From the NCBI RefSeq assembly GCF_001050515.1, contig NZ_CAHS01000015.1, positions 248,001 through 312,000 of the forward strand: 64,000 nucleotides of DNA, in the 5' to 3' direction. The translations under genes were made by a program, and so were the position numbers. This document shows positions 40,806 to 50,106 of the stretch, piece by piece (the stretch's first letter is position 1; the number at the start of each line of letters is the position of its first letter). Under the pieces are notes generated by a model. That model saw only the letters and a program-made list of their open reading frames with translations, did not search any database and had not been told where the DNA came from. This DNA comes from Erwinia piriflorinigrans CFBP 5888 (GTDB taxonomy: Bacteria > Pseudomonadota > Gammaproteobacteria > Enterobacterales > Enterobacteriaceae).

Positions 40806-41300
40806 AGTTACCTTTACCTGTTTAAAACATCCGAGAGTAATTTTTACCGTCTTTCTGAAGTCTCGCCGCGCACTAAAGGCATAAGGTTACTGGGGGAAAC
40901 GAATTCAACCCGCTCAACCTTTCATCAAAGTCAGTGCGCAAAGTTTCGATACAACATATTGATTAACGGCATTTTTTACCACCTGTTAAGCGAATATCTA
41001 ACAAAGCGTAAAGTCTGTTTTACGCCCGGAACCCGAAACGCCCACACTCTACCTGATAAAATCTGTTACGCAACTTAATTAGCATTAAGGCGCAATTTAC
41101 GCCAGAAAAGGAAGTCTGAAAGAGACACAATTTGCCACAGAGCGCTAAGTTTTCACTTTTATCCTGGAGGAAAGGCTATTTCACCGCGTAGAAGTGATAA
41201 ATGAGAAAGGCGGAGCGCTGTCACTCTCTTAGTGGTTTCTGCTTTACACAAGCCGGGGGGGCTGTAGCCGACAAGCCTTTCATTTATCCATTGCTAATTA
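40806..41300. other. topA upstream region
   Basis: About 500 bp with no supported gene. It must hold the topA promoters. E. coli has yciN here on the other strand; the plus-strand frames in this stretch do not resemble it. Confidence 0.5.
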
Positions 41301-41324
41301 TGAGGCCCGCCGCAACGGGCCTCA
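41301..41324 (-). terminator. sohB terminator
   Basis: TGAGGCCCG/CGGGCCTCA arms with a 6-nt loop, directly after the sohB stop. Confidence 0.65.
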
Positions 41325-41330
41325 TACGCC

Positions 41331-42380
41331 CTATAGCAGCGGTTTATCGCCACGCTGCCAGATACGCAGCAGCAGGCGCTCCAGGCTGGAAGTTGCGCTC
41401 TGGGTAAAGCGATCTATCATACCTTTACGACGGGCGTAACGGACCCCTATAACCTGGTGCTTTGCAATCTTATCGATAATCAGATCGTCACTGGTACTGA
41501 TGGCATCCACCAGGCCTTTCTCCAGCGCCTGAGTGCCGTACCAGTGTTCACCCGTGGCGACGCTGTCAATATCCAATGTTGGGCGCATTTGATGAACAAA
41601 CTGCTTGAACAACAGATGTGTTTCATTCAGGTTTTCGCGGAATTTCTCACGCCCCTCTTCGGTGTTCTCACCAAACAGCGTCAAGGTGCGCTTGTATTCT
41701 CCGGCCGTATGCAGTTCAACGTCGATTTCATTACGTTTCAGCAGGCGGTTGAAGTTGGGGATCTGCGCCACAACCCCGATGGAACCAATGATTGAGAATG
41801 GCGCGGCAACGATACGATCGGCCACGCAGGCCATCATATACCCCCCGCTGGCAGCGACTTTGTCTACGGCCACCGTGAGCGGGATGCCTCTATCACGCAG
41901 ACGCTGCAATTGCGATGCCGCCAGGCCATAACCATGCACCACGCCACCGGGGCTTTCGAGACGCAGCAGAACTTCATCACCTTTTTCTGCCGCCGCCATT
42001 ACCGCAGACACTTCCTCACGTAATGAAGAGACTTCACCGGCGTCCATGCTACCTTTGAAATCAATCACATACAGTGTGGATTTTTCATCTGTCAACACCA
42101 CCCCGGACTTCGCCTGCTGCTTGGCAACTTTTGCCTCCTGCTTGTCCTTTTTTTTCTGCTCTTTGTTCCACGACTTCTGCTGTATGGGTTTCATTTTTGC
42201 CAGGCGCATCCTGTCCTGCATTACCTTATAATTCTCATCCAATCGGGTAAGATTGAGCTGCCCGGCGCCGCCGCGCTTACGTTGCGCAAGGTTAGTCATG
42301 ATCAACGCGATAGCCGCAATCGCCACCACCACGGTGACGACTTTCGCGAGGAAAAGTCCGTAATAAGAGAGTAGTTCCAC
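41331..42380 (-). CDS. sohB: SohB, inner-membrane S49 family protease
   Basis: A 349-residue protein (E. coli 349) with an N-terminal membrane helix (residues 8-27), a charged linker, then a SppA-like S49 protease domain. The catalytic serine lies in AASGGYMMACVAD and the lysine near residue 230 in GEYKRTLTLFGE. It faces the periplasm; physiological substrates are unknown. Divergent from yciK. Confidence 0.95.
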   Translation of the reverse strand: MELLSYYGLFLAKVVTVVVAIAAIALIMTNLAQRKRGGAGQLNLTRLDENYKVMQDRMRLAKMKPIQQKSWNKEQKKKDKQEAKVAKQQAKSGVVLTDEKSTLYVIDFKGSMDAGEVSSLREEVSAVMAAAEKGDEVLLRLESPGGVVHGYGLAASQLQRLRDRGIPLTVAVDKVAASGGYMMACVADRIVAAPFSIIGSIGVVAQIPNFNRLLKRNEIDVELHTAGEYKRTLTLFGENTEEGREKFRENLNETHLLFKQFVHQMRPTLDIDSVATGEHWYGTQALEKGLVDAISTSDDLIIDKIAKHQVIGVRYARRKGMIDRFTQSATSSLERLLLRIWQRGDKPLL

Positions 42381-42602
42381 TCAATCCGCCTTAAATTACA
42401 TTATGTTAGAGATAGGCTTAGTGTAGCTGAGTCATAGCCTGGCGTCTCCTGCAACCCGTTAACCAAAGATGAACGGGTATTCAAAATCATTGAACGAATC
42501 GCTAATTTCAGGCATAACTCACTTTCTCCAATCCCTGCAAGGGGTTACCGCAAATAAAGCAATCAGACAGCCACGTACAGGCCCGTTGCTAAGGAATTTT
42601 TC

Positions 42603-43370
42603 GTGCATTATCAACCTAAAAACGATCTGCTTAATAACCGCATCATACTGGTAACAGGAGCCAGCGATGGTATCGGGCGCGAAGCGGCTCTGACCTATGC
42701 CCGCTATGGCGCACAGGTGGTACTTTTGGCGCGCAATGAAGAAAAACTGCTGCGGGTCAGTAAAGAGGTGGCTGCCTGCAGCCCATCGAAACAACCTGCG
42801 ATCTGGTTTTCACTTGATTTGGAAAAGGCGACGGCGGAAGACTGTCAGCAGCTGGCGTCTACCCTGGCAGAGAAAATCCCTCGCCTGGACGGGGTGCTGC
42901 ACAATGCCGGATTGTTGGGTGAAGTCGTTCCTATGGAGCAACAAGACCCCGCCATCTGGCAGCAGGTGATGCGTGTTAATATTGATGCGACATTCTTTTT
43001 GACCCAGGCTCTGCTGCCGCTGCTGCTGAAATCGCAAGCCGCCTCTCTGGTCTTTACTTCATCCAGCGTGGGCCGTCATGGGCGTGCCGGCTGGGGCGCT
43101 TATTCCGTGTCCAAATTCGCTACCGAGGGCATGATGCAGGTTCTGGCGCAGGAGTATGATCCGCTTCAGCTGCGCGTTAACTGTATCAACCCCGGCGGTA
43201 CGCGCACCAAGATGCGCGCCAGTGCCTTCCCTGAGGAAGATGCCATTAAACTGAAAACTCCTGCTGACATCATGCCACTCTATCTTTGGCTAATGGGCGA
43301 CGACAGCAAAAATAAGAGCGGGATCAGCTTTGATGCTCAGCCCGGGCGTAAACCTGGAGCAGCAGAATAA
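42603..43370 (+). CDS. yciK: YciK, short-chain dehydrogenase/reductase
   Basis: A 255-residue SDR with the Rossmann motif TGASDGIGRE near residue 19, the NNAG-type motif LHNAGLLGE, and the catalytic Ser-Tyr-Lys in FTSSSVGR...GAYSVSKFA. Substrate unknown. The start is GTG at 42603, supported by AAGGA 8 nt upstream and by the family start MHYQPK. It converges on rluB; E. coli has btuR between the two, which is missing here. Confidence 0.94.
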   Translation: MHYQPKNDLLNNRIILVTGASDGIGREAALTYARYGAQVVLLARNEEKLLRVSKEVAACSPSKQPAIWFSLDLEKATAEDCQQLASTLAEKIPRLDGVLHNAGLLGEVVPMEQQDPAIWQQVMRVNIDATFFLTQALLPLLLKSQAASLVFTSSSVGRHGRAGWGAYSVSKFATEGMMQVLAQEYDPLQLRVNCINPGGTRTKMRASAFPEEDAIKLKTPADIMPLYLWLMGDDSKNKSGISFDAQPGRKPGAAE

Positions 43371-43424
43371 ACGCTGACTTTTTGTTGCGATGGGAATAAG
43401 CCTGTTCCGCGCAAAAAACGGGCT

Positions 43425-43452
43425 AAAAAAAACAAGGGGCCGGAAGGCCCCT
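43425..43452 (-). terminator. rluB terminator
   Basis: Minus strand AGGGGCC, loop, GGCCCCT, then TTGTTTTTTTT, 18 nt past the rluB stop. Confidence 0.85.
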
Positions 43453-43469
43453 GGGATGTGTGCTGGTAG

Positions 43470-44357
43470 TTAACCCTGCTGACGCTTCGACGGGCGGCGA
43501 CCGCTGCCTGGCTTACTCACCTTGGTGGTGGTATGGCGTTTCACCGCACGGCGGATTTGATTCGCTTTGGTGCGTCGGCGATCTTTTTCCACCGGAACTT
43601 TACTCACGGTCTCAGGTGCAAGGCCAACCAGTTCGCGCAGATAGTTAGTCGGTGCCAGATCCAGCTCGGTCCATCCACCGCGCGGTAAGCCTTTCGGCAA
43701 ATCAATATCGCCGTAGCGAACACGGATCAGGCGGCTGACCTGCACGCCAACCGCTTCCCACAGACGACGAACCTCACGGTTACGTCCTTCTGTCAGGGTG
43801 ACGTTGTACCACTGGTTAATGCCTTCACCCCCGGTAAACTTCAGCGTTTTAAACGCCGCCGGGCCATCTTCCAGCTGTACGCCACGACTCAGCTGTTTAA
43901 TTTTTTCATCATCTACCGCGCCAAATACGCGTACGGCGTATTCACGCTCAACTTCACGGCTGGGATGCATCAGGCGGTTCGCTAACTCACCGTCTGTGGT
44001 GAACAGCAACAGACCACAGGTATTCACATCCAGGCGCCCTACTGCAATCCAGCGTGCGCCGCGCAGTTTAGGCAGGCGGTCAAACACCGTCGGGCGACCT
44101 TCCGGGTCATTACGGGTGCAAAGCTCACCTTCCGGCTTGTAATAAGCCAGTATGCGGCACACTTCGCTGATGGACTCACTGACCGGCACAACGTGGCCGT
44201 CAACACGGATTTTCAAGGATGCGCTTGGCTCAACGCGGTCGCCCAGCGTGGCCAGCTTGCCGTCGACGCTGACGCGTCCGGCGGAGATCATGGTTTCGAT
44301 TTCACGACGGGAACCGTGTCCGGCGCGTGCTAATACTTTTTGTAACTTTTCGCTCAT
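43470..44357 (-). CDS. rluB: 23S rRNA pseudouridine synthase RluB (U2605)
   Basis: A 295-residue RsuA-family enzyme. It has an N-terminal S4 RNA-binding domain ([22 protein letters not shown]), a catalytic domain with the aspartate in [16 protein letters not shown], and a basic low-complexity C terminus ([12 protein letters not shown]). It modifies 23S rRNA uridine 2605. Upstream lies foreign DNA up to yciO. Confidence 0.95.
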   Translation of the reverse strand: MSEKLQKVLARAGHGSRREIETMISAGRVSVDGKLATLGDRVEPSASLKIRVDGHVVPVSESISEVCRILAYYKPEGELCTRNDPEGRPTVFDRLPKLRGARWIAVGRLDVNTCGLLLFTTDGELANRLMHPSREVEREYAVRVFGAVDDEKIKQLSRGVQLEDGPAAFKTLKFTGGEGINQWYNVTLTEGRNREVRRLWEAVGVQVSRLIRVRYGDIDLPKGLPRGGWTELDLAPTNYLRELVGLAPETVSKVPVEKDRRRTKANQIRRAVKRHTTTKVSKPGSGRRPSKRQQG

Positions 44358-44475
44358 GGAGCTACCTCTGTGTCGCCTTCCCAGGCGTCAATATATACTT
44401 GCAAACAATAAGTTAAAGATGAATCACAATAACTATTTGTTATGTATGTGAATTTTTACTCTAAGGGTGTCATAA

Positions 44476-44757
44476 ATCACGTTACAACACCTGTACAAAA
44501 TCAGACACGCCTATTTACGTGGGCGACAATGGTACACCAATTTCAATACCAATGCTTCTGCTCGTTTTATAGGTCAATCTTCAGGGACCAACGGTACTGA
44601 ACAAGCTGATTTGGTTATAAGTCAGAACCGTCCTTTTGGCTCTCTTGTACAGAACGAAACTCATGTTAGGGTTCCTGAAGGCAAAGGTTTAATGGCATAC
44701 GGGCGTGTAGATGTAACAGGAAGGGCTGATTATGCGTCATGTAATGTTAAGAACTGA
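44476..44757 (+). pseudogene. C-terminal fragment of an unrecognised, possibly phage structural, protein
   Basis: The frame is open from 44476 (after a TAA at 44473) to the TGA at 44755-44757, with no convincing start. It reads GRQWYTNFNTNASARFIGQ, then GTEQADLVISQN, VPEGKGLMAYGRVDVTGRAD and a stop. It looks like the tail of a larger protein joined at the left copy of a 13-bp repeat. I recognise no family. The next frame overlaps its end (ATG at 44732), as in compact phage operons. Confidence 0.45.
44492..44504 (+). repeat. Left copy of a 13-bp direct repeat
   Basis: TGTACAAAATCAG, identical to 45080-45092. The two copies bound a 575-bp stretch unlike its neighbours, which suggests an integration or deletion scar. 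Confidence 0.65.
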
Positions 44758-45004
44758 TATTCTGGTTGGCTTGTTGTGCTTAGTGGCTTCATTTTTCATT
44801 GTTATGTTGCCATTAGGCGGGTGGGTAGATTACCTTTCCCAAATCAGTAATGACTTCTTAAACAAGACCTGACGTGGATTTGCAGACGGTGAGGCTGACC
44901 CGTCATTCCTTTGGGTGGTTGGTATCTTTATGCTGATCGTGTCATTCATAATGATGACAATCATCTCAAAGATACGCCATAGCTATCAGTCCAACAAAAC
45001 GTAG
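44732..45004 (+). pseudogene. Two-helix membrane protein gene broken by an in-frame TGA (phage-like)
   Basis: From ATG 44732 the frame encodes MRHVMLRTDILVGLLCLVAS with a membrane helix, to a TGA at 44870-44872, then goes on in the same frame as RGFADGEADPSFLWVVGIFM with a second helix, to a TAG at 45002-45004. Read through, it would be about 89 residues with two helices. The single stop suggests a recent nonsense change. Two short proteins or a start after the stop are less likely. I recognise no family. Confidence 0.45.
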
Positions 45005-45008
45005 AAAT

Positions 45009-45033
45009 GGAGCCAAAAGGCTCCCTTTTCTTT
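45009..45033 (+). terminator. Terminator of the foreign fragment
   Basis: GGAGCC, AAAA, GGCTCC followed by CTTTTCTTT, 5 nt past the TAG. A small, clean intrinsic terminator on the plus strand. Confidence 0.75.
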
Positions 45034-45079
45034 AATAAACGTCCACCTCTTTAGGTTGGGCGGTCCTACTTGCATCTGT

Positions 45080-45092
45080 TGTACAAAATCAG
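45080..45092 (+). repeat. Right copy of a 13-bp direct repeat
   Basis: TGTACAAAATCAG, identical to 44492-44504. It lies 50 nt before the yciO stop region. Confidence 0.65.
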
Positions 45093-45141
45093 GCTTACTG
45101 GATTTATCTATGACGTTTCCCAAGGCGAACTTTTTTTGTCA

Positions 45142-45762
45142 TCAACGAAATGGCTGAATATCGCCCACGCCTTCACGCACCACTTCCGGGGCATCTTCCG
45201 TTAAATCGATCACCGTGGTTGGCTGCTGCCCGAGATAACCGCCGTGAATAATCAAGTCCACCAGCTTGCCAATCTCATCCTGAATCGCTTCCGGGTCAGA
45301 TTCAGTAAAGTCGTTGCCCGGCAACATCAGCGACGTTGACATCATCGGCTCGTTCAGCGCTTCCAGCAGAGCCAGGGCGATCGGATTAGAAGGGACACGC
45401 AGGCCAATCGTTTTGCGTTTTTCGCTCATCAGGCGGCGCGGCACTTCTTTCGTTGCTTTGAGAATAAAGGTGTAATTACCCGGCGTATTGTTTTTAATCA
45501 GACGAAACGCGGTGTTGTCGACGTAAGCGTAGGTAGACAGCTCGGAGAGATCGCGACACATCAGGGTAAAGTTGTGGTTACCATCAAGTTGACGAATGCG
45601 GCAAATACGCTCCATGGCGTTTTTATCTTCCAACTTACAGCCCAGGGCATAACCCGAATCTGTCGGATAGACGATCACACTGCCCTTATTCAACATTTCC
45701 ACCGCCTGCTTAATCAGACGCGGCTGGGGGTTATCGGGATGGATATAAAAAAACTGACTCAT
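45142..45762 (-). CDS. yciO: YciO, YrdC/Sua5-like protein
   Basis: A 206-residue protein (E. coli 206) of the YrdC/Sua5 fold. Core motifs are GSVIVYPTDSGYALGC near residue 28, PGNYTFILKAT, and KTIGLRVPSNPIALALLE. Related to threonylcarbamoyl-AMP synthases that serve tRNA modification, but YciO itself is not firmly proven to do this. The start overlaps the rnm stop (TAATG). Confidence 0.94.
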   Translation of the reverse strand: MSQFFYIHPDNPQPRLIKQAVEMLNKGSVIVYPTDSGYALGCKLEDKNAMERICRIRQLDGNHNFTLMCRDLSELSTYAYVDNTAFRLIKNNTPGNYTFILKATKEVPRRLMSEKRKTIGLRVPSNPIALALLEALNEPMMSTSLMLPGNDFTESDPEAIQDEIGKLVDLIIHGGYLGQQPTTVIDLTEDAPEVVREGVGDIQPFR

Positions 45763-46688
45763 TACTCACCTCTTATCTGAGATTCCTGGCTATAAGCCGA
45801 TCCTGTAATATCAGGGAACCGCTGCCAGACGGCCTCTACGCCGCCGGGAAGCCATAATTTTTTGCCCAGTTCAATCCACGGGCATGCCTGATGGAAGTCA
45901 GATCCCTGCGAGGCTGCCAGCTGATAATCCTGGGCATAACGTGCCAGCTGCTGACGCTCGTTGGGTGCCTGCTGACACTGGGCAACTTCCATCGCCTCTC
46001 CACCCTGCTCGCTGAAATGCGCCAACAGGCGTTTCAACCATTTGGCAGAAAGGCCGTAACGCCCCGGATGAGCCACCACCGCCCGACCACCGGATTGATG
46101 AATGGCATCAATGGCTTGCTCAATTGTACACCACTGTGGCGGGGCGTAGCCGGTTTTGCCGCGAGCGAGATAATTTTTGAATACCTGCTGCATGTTGTCG
46201 GCTTTACCTGCGGCAATAAGGAAACGGGCAAAATGCCCGCGCGTCACGGCCCCTCCTTCTGCCAGCGCCAGCGCCCCGGCCAGTGCGCCGGGAATATGCG
46301 CTTTCTCTAACCGTTCGGCGATAAGCTTTGCCCGTGCCAGCCGCCGTTCGCCCTGCCCGGCCAGGAAAGCCATCATCACCGGGTGAGCAATATCAATGCC
46401 CAGCCCAACGATATGAATTTCATGGTTTTCCCACAGGGTGGATATCTCCACCCCGCTTATCAATTGCAGCGGCAGCTGATGGTGCGCAATGGCTTCCCGT
46501 GCCGGGATGATGCCATCTGTCGTATCATGGTCAGTAATGGCCAGCACACCCACCCGATGCTCAACCGCGCGCAATACCAGCTGCTCCGGCGTCAGTAATC
46601 CATCGGAGGCACGCGTGTGGCTATGGAGATCGTAGATAGGAAAAGCACTGACTGGGGTAGTAACAGCTGTCAAAACAACTCCGGGCAT
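45762..46688 (-). CDS. rnm: RnaseAM / PHP-domain 5'-3' exonuclease (YciV/TrpH)
   Basis: A 308-residue PHP-family phosphoesterase. The metal-binding motifs are DLHSHTRASDG near the N terminus, AITDHDTTDG, GVEIS, a GH and PGRYGLS further on, and SQGSDFH near the C terminus. The E. coli protein trims 5' ends of 5S rRNA and cleaves 3',5'-nucleoside bisphosphates. The ATG at 46688 adds about 8 residues over the E. coli start and has no clear ribosome site. Divergent from the trp operon. Confidence 0.9.
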   Translation of the reverse strand: MPGVVLTAVTTPVSAFPIYDLHSHTRASDGLLTPEQLVLRAVEHRVGVLAITDHDTTDGIIPAREAIAHHQLPLQLISGVEISTLWENHEIHIVGLGIDIAHPVMMAFLAGQGERRLARAKLIAERLEKAHIPGALAGALALAEGGAVTRGHFARFLIAAGKADNMQQVFKNYLARGKTGYAPPQWCTIEQAIDAIHQSGGRAVVAHPGRYGLSAKWLKRLLAHFSEQGGEAMEVAQCQQAPNERQQLARYAQDYQLAASQGSDFHQACPWIELGKKLWLPGGVEAVWQRFPDITGSAYSQESQIRGE

Positions 46689-46741
46689 ACAGAAACGTAG
46701 TGCATTATGATAGCGTGAATCCCGCTAAGTAAAAAAGAGTA

Positions 46742-46770
46742 TTGACTTTTTTACTGCGAACTAGTTAACT
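46742..46770 (+). promoter_or_regulatory. trp operon promoter
   Basis: TTGACT, 17 bases, TTAACT. The same -10 and neighbouring GAACTAG are found in the E. coli trp promoter. Transcription would start near 46778. Confidence 0.9.
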
Positions 46771-46776
46771 AGTACG
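46757..46776 (+). promoter_or_regulatory. trp operator (TrpR site)
   Basis: CGAACTAGTTAACTAGTACG is palindromic around GTTAAC and equals the E. coli trp operator. It covers the -10, so TrpR with tryptophan blocks polymerase. Confidence 0.9.
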
Positions 46777-46803
46777 AAAGTTCACAAACAGGGTATCTGT
46801 CTT

Positions 46804-46854
46804 ATGGCAAACTTATTCACTTCAATCACTGGCTGGTGGCGCACTTCTCCCTGA
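46804..46854 (+). CDS. trpL: trp operon leader peptide
   Basis: A 16-residue peptide, MANLFTSITGWWRTSP, with tandem tryptophans at 11-12. Stalling at these codons when tryptophan is short lets the antiterminator form and spares the operon. A terminator follows at 46901. Confidence 0.93.
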   Translation: MANLFTSITGWWRTSP

Positions 46855-46900
46855 CGGGCGAAGTTGTCATGCACGGTTATAACGATGTGCAGATACTCAG

Positions 46901-46925
46901 GCCCGCATAACGCGGGCTTTTTTTT
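46901..46925 (+). terminator. trp attenuator
   Basis: GCCCGC, 5-nt loop, GCGGGC, then eight T residues, 26 nt before the trpE ATG. Confidence 0.92.
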
Positions 46926-46950
46926 GAGCAAAATACAGAGAACATCATTT

Positions 46951-48513
46951 ATGCAAAATGCCAAACCAACAGTGAAGTTGATTACCGCCAGCGCGCCTTA
47001 CCGCGAAGATCCGGCTGCGGTTTTCCATCAGCTCTGCGCGGCGCGTTCCGAGACGCTGCTGCTGGAGTCTGCCGATGTCGACAGTAAATGCAATCTGAAA
47101 AGCCTGCTGATTGTTGACAGCGCCCTGCGCATTAGCGCACTGGATAATCGCGTGCAGATCGAGGCATTGTCGGCCAATGGGCGTGCACTGTTGCCGCTGC
47201 TGGATGCCGCATTGCCTTCATCGGTGACCAACCGTGTGCATCCCGATCGCCGTGAGTTGGTGTTTCCGCACAATGATCGGATCCAGGATGAAGATGCTAA
47301 CCTGCGCGCCCTGTCAGTTTTTGATGCGCTGCGCCTTATCCCTGCTCTGGTTCAGTCGCCGCAGGAAGAGCGCGAAGCCATGCTGCTTGGCGGGCTGTTT
47401 GCTTACGACCTGGTGGCCGGTTTTGAAAAGTTGCCTGAACTCAACAACCAGCAACGCTGCCCGGATTATTGCTTCTATCTGGCGGAAACGCTGCTGGTTA
47501 TCGACCATCAGACGCAGACTGCCCGCCTACAGGCCAGCCTGTTTACCCCGGAAGCGTCTGAGTTTATGCGTCTGCAAAGCCGTATAAAACAGCTTCATGA
47601 TCAGATGACACAGCCCGCCAGCGCCTTACCAGTGCAGAAGGTGGACAGCATGCAGCTTAGCGTCAGCCAGAGCGATGAGGAGTACTGCGCCGTGGTGCGC
47701 CAGATGCAGGAGGCGATCCGCATTGGTGAAATTTTCCAGGTCGTGCCCTCACGCCGCTTTTCTTTGCCGTGCCCTTCACCGCTGGCCGCTTACGACACGC
47801 TGAAAAACAGTAACCCCAGTCCGTATATGTTTTTTATGCAGGATCGTGACTTCAGCCTGTTTGGTGCCTCGCCGGAAAGTTCGCTGAAATACGAAGCTGT
47901 CAGCAACCAAATCGAAATCTACCCGATTGCCGGAACGCGTCCGCGTGGCCGGCACGCGGATGGCTCACTCGACCGCGATCTTGACAGCCGCATAGAGCTG
48001 GAAATGCGCACAGACCATAAAGAGATGGCCGAACATCTGATGCTGGTGGATCTGGCGCGTAACGATCTGGCACGCATTTGTCAGCCCGGCACGCGTTATG
48101 TTGCCGATCTGACCAAAGTCGATCGCTACACGTTCGTGATGCACCTGGTCTCACGGGTTGTCGGACAGCTGCGCAACGATATTGATGTGCTGCACGCCTA
48201 TCGCGCCTGCATGAACATGGGCACGCTGAGCGGCGCACCGAAAGTACGCGCCATGCAGCTGATTGCTAAAGCTGAAGGCACACGGCGCGGCAGCTATGGC
48301 GGCGCGGTCGGATACTTCACCGCCAGCGGCGATCTCGACACCTGTATCGTTATCCGCTCGGCTTACGTGGAAGATGGCGTGGCAACGGTTCAGGCCGGAG
48401 CCGGTGTAGTACTGGACTCCAATCCGCAGGCGGAAGCGGACGAAAGCCGCAATAAAGCGCGTGCGGTTCTGCGCGCCATCGCCACCGCTCATCACTGCCA
48501 GGAGATTTTCTGA
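46951..48513 (+). CDS. trpE: Anthranilate synthase component I
   Basis: A 520-residue enzyme, as in E. coli. An N-terminal tryptophan feedback region ([10 protein letters not shown], with the conserved LLES) precedes the chorismate-binding domain ([51 protein letters not shown]). It makes anthranilate from chorismate with TrpG. I chose the ATG at 46951, after the attenuator; the frame opens at 46864 within the leader. The stop overlaps trpG (TGATG). Confidence 0.97.
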   Translation: MQNAKPTVKLITASAPYREDPAAVFHQLCAARSETLLLESADVDSKCNLKSLLIVDSALRISALDNRVQIEALSANGRALLPLLDAALPSSVTNRVHPDRRELVFPHNDRIQDEDANLRALSVFDALRLIPALVQSPQEEREAMLLGGLFAYDLVAGFEKLPELNNQQRCPDYCFYLAETLLVIDHQTQTARLQASLFTPEASEFMRLQSRIKQLHDQMTQPASALPVQKVDSMQLSVSQSDEEYCAVVRQMQEAIRIGEIFQVVPSRRFSLPCPSPLAAYDTLKNSNPSPYMFFMQDRDFSLFGASPESSLKYEAVSNQIEIYPIAGTRPRGRHADGSLDRDLDSRIELEMRTDHKEMAEHLMLVDLARNDLARICQPGTRYVADLTKVDRYTFVMHLVSRVVGQLRNDIDVLHAYRACMNMGTLSGAPKVRAMQLIAKAEGTRRGSYGGAVGYFTASGDLDTCIVIRSAYVEDGVATVQAGAGVVLDSNPQAEADESRNKARAVLRAIATAHHCQEIF

Positions 48514-49091
48514 TGGCCGATATTCTGCTGCTCGATAACTTTGACTCATTCACCTACAACCTCGTTGACCAGCTACGCACCTTCGGCCATCAGGTGACGA
48601 TTTACCGTAATAACGTCCCGGCAGATACCCTGATTGCTCGCCTGCAACAGATGGAAAATCCGGTACTGATGCTGTCACCCGGCCCCGGAGCCCCATCGGA
48701 TGCGGGCTGTATGCCAGAACTGCTCCAGCAGCTGCGCGGTCGTTTGCCGATCGTTGGTATCTGCCTGGGACATCAGGCGATCGTTGAGGCTTACGGTGGT
48801 CACGTCGGTCAGGCCGGGGAGATCCTGCACGGCAAGGCCTCCGCCATCCTTCATGACGATCTGGGCATGTTTGCCGGCCTGAGCAACCCGCTGCCGGTGG
48901 CACGCTATCACTCGCTGGTCGGCAGCAATATTCCCGCCGAACTGACCGTCAATGCCACCTTTAACGATATGGTGATGGCGGTGCGCGATGATGCTAACCG
49001 CGTATGCGGCTTCCAGTTCCACCCGGAATCCATTCTGACCAGCCAGGGGGCACGACTGCTGGAACAAACCCTCGCCTGGGCGCTGGCGTAA
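48513..49091 (+). CDS. trpG: Anthranilate synthase component II (glutamine amidotransferase)
   Basis: A 192-residue class I amidotransferase. The catalytic cysteine is in [14 protein letters not shown] near residue 84, and the His-Glu pair is in FQFHPESIL. It delivers ammonia from glutamine to TrpE. In E. coli this domain is fused to TrpD; here it ends at a TAA, and trpD starts 14 nt later with its own ribosome site. Confidence 0.96.
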   Translation: MADILLLDNFDSFTYNLVDQLRTFGHQVTIYRNNVPADTLIARLQQMENPVLMLSPGPGAPSDAGCMPELLQQLRGRLPIVGICLGHQAIVEAYGGHVGQAGEILHGKASAILHDDLGMFAGLSNPLPVARYHSLVGSNIPAELTVNATFNDMVMAVRDDANRVCGFQFHPESILTSQGARLLEQTLAWALA

Positions 49092-49105
49092 TCAAGGAGC
49101 CATTG

Positions 49106-50104
49106 ATGAATACCATACTGGAAAAGTTATACCAGTCAGAGATCCTGACGCAGGCGGAAAGCCAGCAGCTGTTCACCGCCATTATTACCGGACAGCTGGC
49201 ACCCACCCAGCTGGCTGCCGCGCTGATAGCGATGAAAGTGCGCGGAGAAACGCCGCAGGAGATTGCCGGGGCGGCGACCGCCCTGCTGGCGGATGCAAAA
49301 CCCTTCCCGCGTCCGGATTATCCTTTTGCCGATATCGTTGGCACCGGCGGTGATGGCAGTAACAGCATCAATATCTCTACCACCAGCGCCTTTGTCGCGG
49401 CGGCCTGCGGCTTGAAAGTGGCGAAGCACGGGAACCGCAGCGTCTCCAGCCAGTCCGGCTCGTCAGATTTACTCGCGGCCTTTGGTATCAGCCTCGATTT
49501 ACCGGCTGAACAGGCGCGTCGGGCGCTGGATGATTTGAACGTCTGTTTTCTGTTTGCCCCGCAGTATCACAGCGGTTTCCGCCATGCGATGCCGGTGCGT
49601 AAGGAGCTGAAAACCCGCACTATCTTCAATGTGCTCGGCCCGCTGATTAACCCGGCTCGTCCACCGCTGGCGGTGATCGGCGTTTACAGCCCCGAGCTGG
49701 TTCTGCCGATTGCCGAGACGCTGAAGATGCTGGGCTACCAGCGTGCGGCGGTGGTACACGGCGGCGGCATGGATGAAGTGGCGCTGCACAGTGCCACACA
49801 GGTGGCAGAACTGCGCGACGGCGAGATAACCCGTTATCAGCTGACACCAGATGACTTTGGTTTGAGCAGTCACCCGCAGGATGCGCTGGCCGGGGGTTCG
49901 CCGGAAGAAAACCGTGACATTCTGACGCGTTTACTCCAGGGTAAAGGCCAGCTGGCTCACGAAGAAGCCGTGGCGGCAAACGTCGCCCTGCTGCTGAAAA
50001 TGTTTGGCCATGAGGATCTACGGCGCAATGCTCAACAGGCGCTTGAAACCATTCGCAGCGGCAAAGCCTGGCAGCATGTGGTCGCACTGGCAGAAAGAGG
50101 ATAA
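49106..50104 (+). CDS. trpD: Anthranilate phosphoribosyltransferase
   Basis: A 332-residue enzyme with the PRPP loop [14 protein letters not shown] near residue 77, [17 protein letters not shown] near 110 and VHGGGMDE near 218. It joins anthranilate and PRPP. I chose the ATG at 49106 with AAGGAG 8 nt upstream. The upstream open frame overlaps trpG and is not coding. trpC follows after 2 nt. Confidence 0.96.
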   Translation: MNTILEKLYQSEILTQAESQQLFTAIITGQLAPTQLAAALIAMKVRGETPQEIAGAATALLADAKPFPRPDYPFADIVGTGGDGSNSINISTTSAFVAAACGLKVAKHGNRSVSSQSGSSDLLAAFGISLDLPAEQARRALDDLNVCFLFAPQYHSGFRHAMPVRKELKTRTIFNVLGPLINPARPPLAVIGVYSPELVLPIAETLKMLGYQRAAVVHGGGMDEVALHSATQVAELRDGEITRYQLTPDDFGLSSHPQDALAGGSPEENRDILTRLLQGKGQLAHEEAVAANVALLLKMFGHEDLRRNAQQALETIRSGKAWQHVVALAERG

Positions 50105-50106
50105 TC

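Noticed and set aside
40707..41078. A 123-residue plus-strand frame over the topA start and leader
   Set aside because: It overlaps the 5' end of topA in antisense, is unlike YciN and shows no domain.
44492..45092. An XerCD dif-type phage integration site
   Set aside because: The 13-bp repeat does not resemble the 28-bp dif sequence. Only a generic att-like scar is supported.
49004..49105. Upstream extension of the trpD frame into trpG
   Set aside because: It overlaps conserved TrpG sequence in another frame. The ATG at 49106 with AAGGAG gives the family N terminus.
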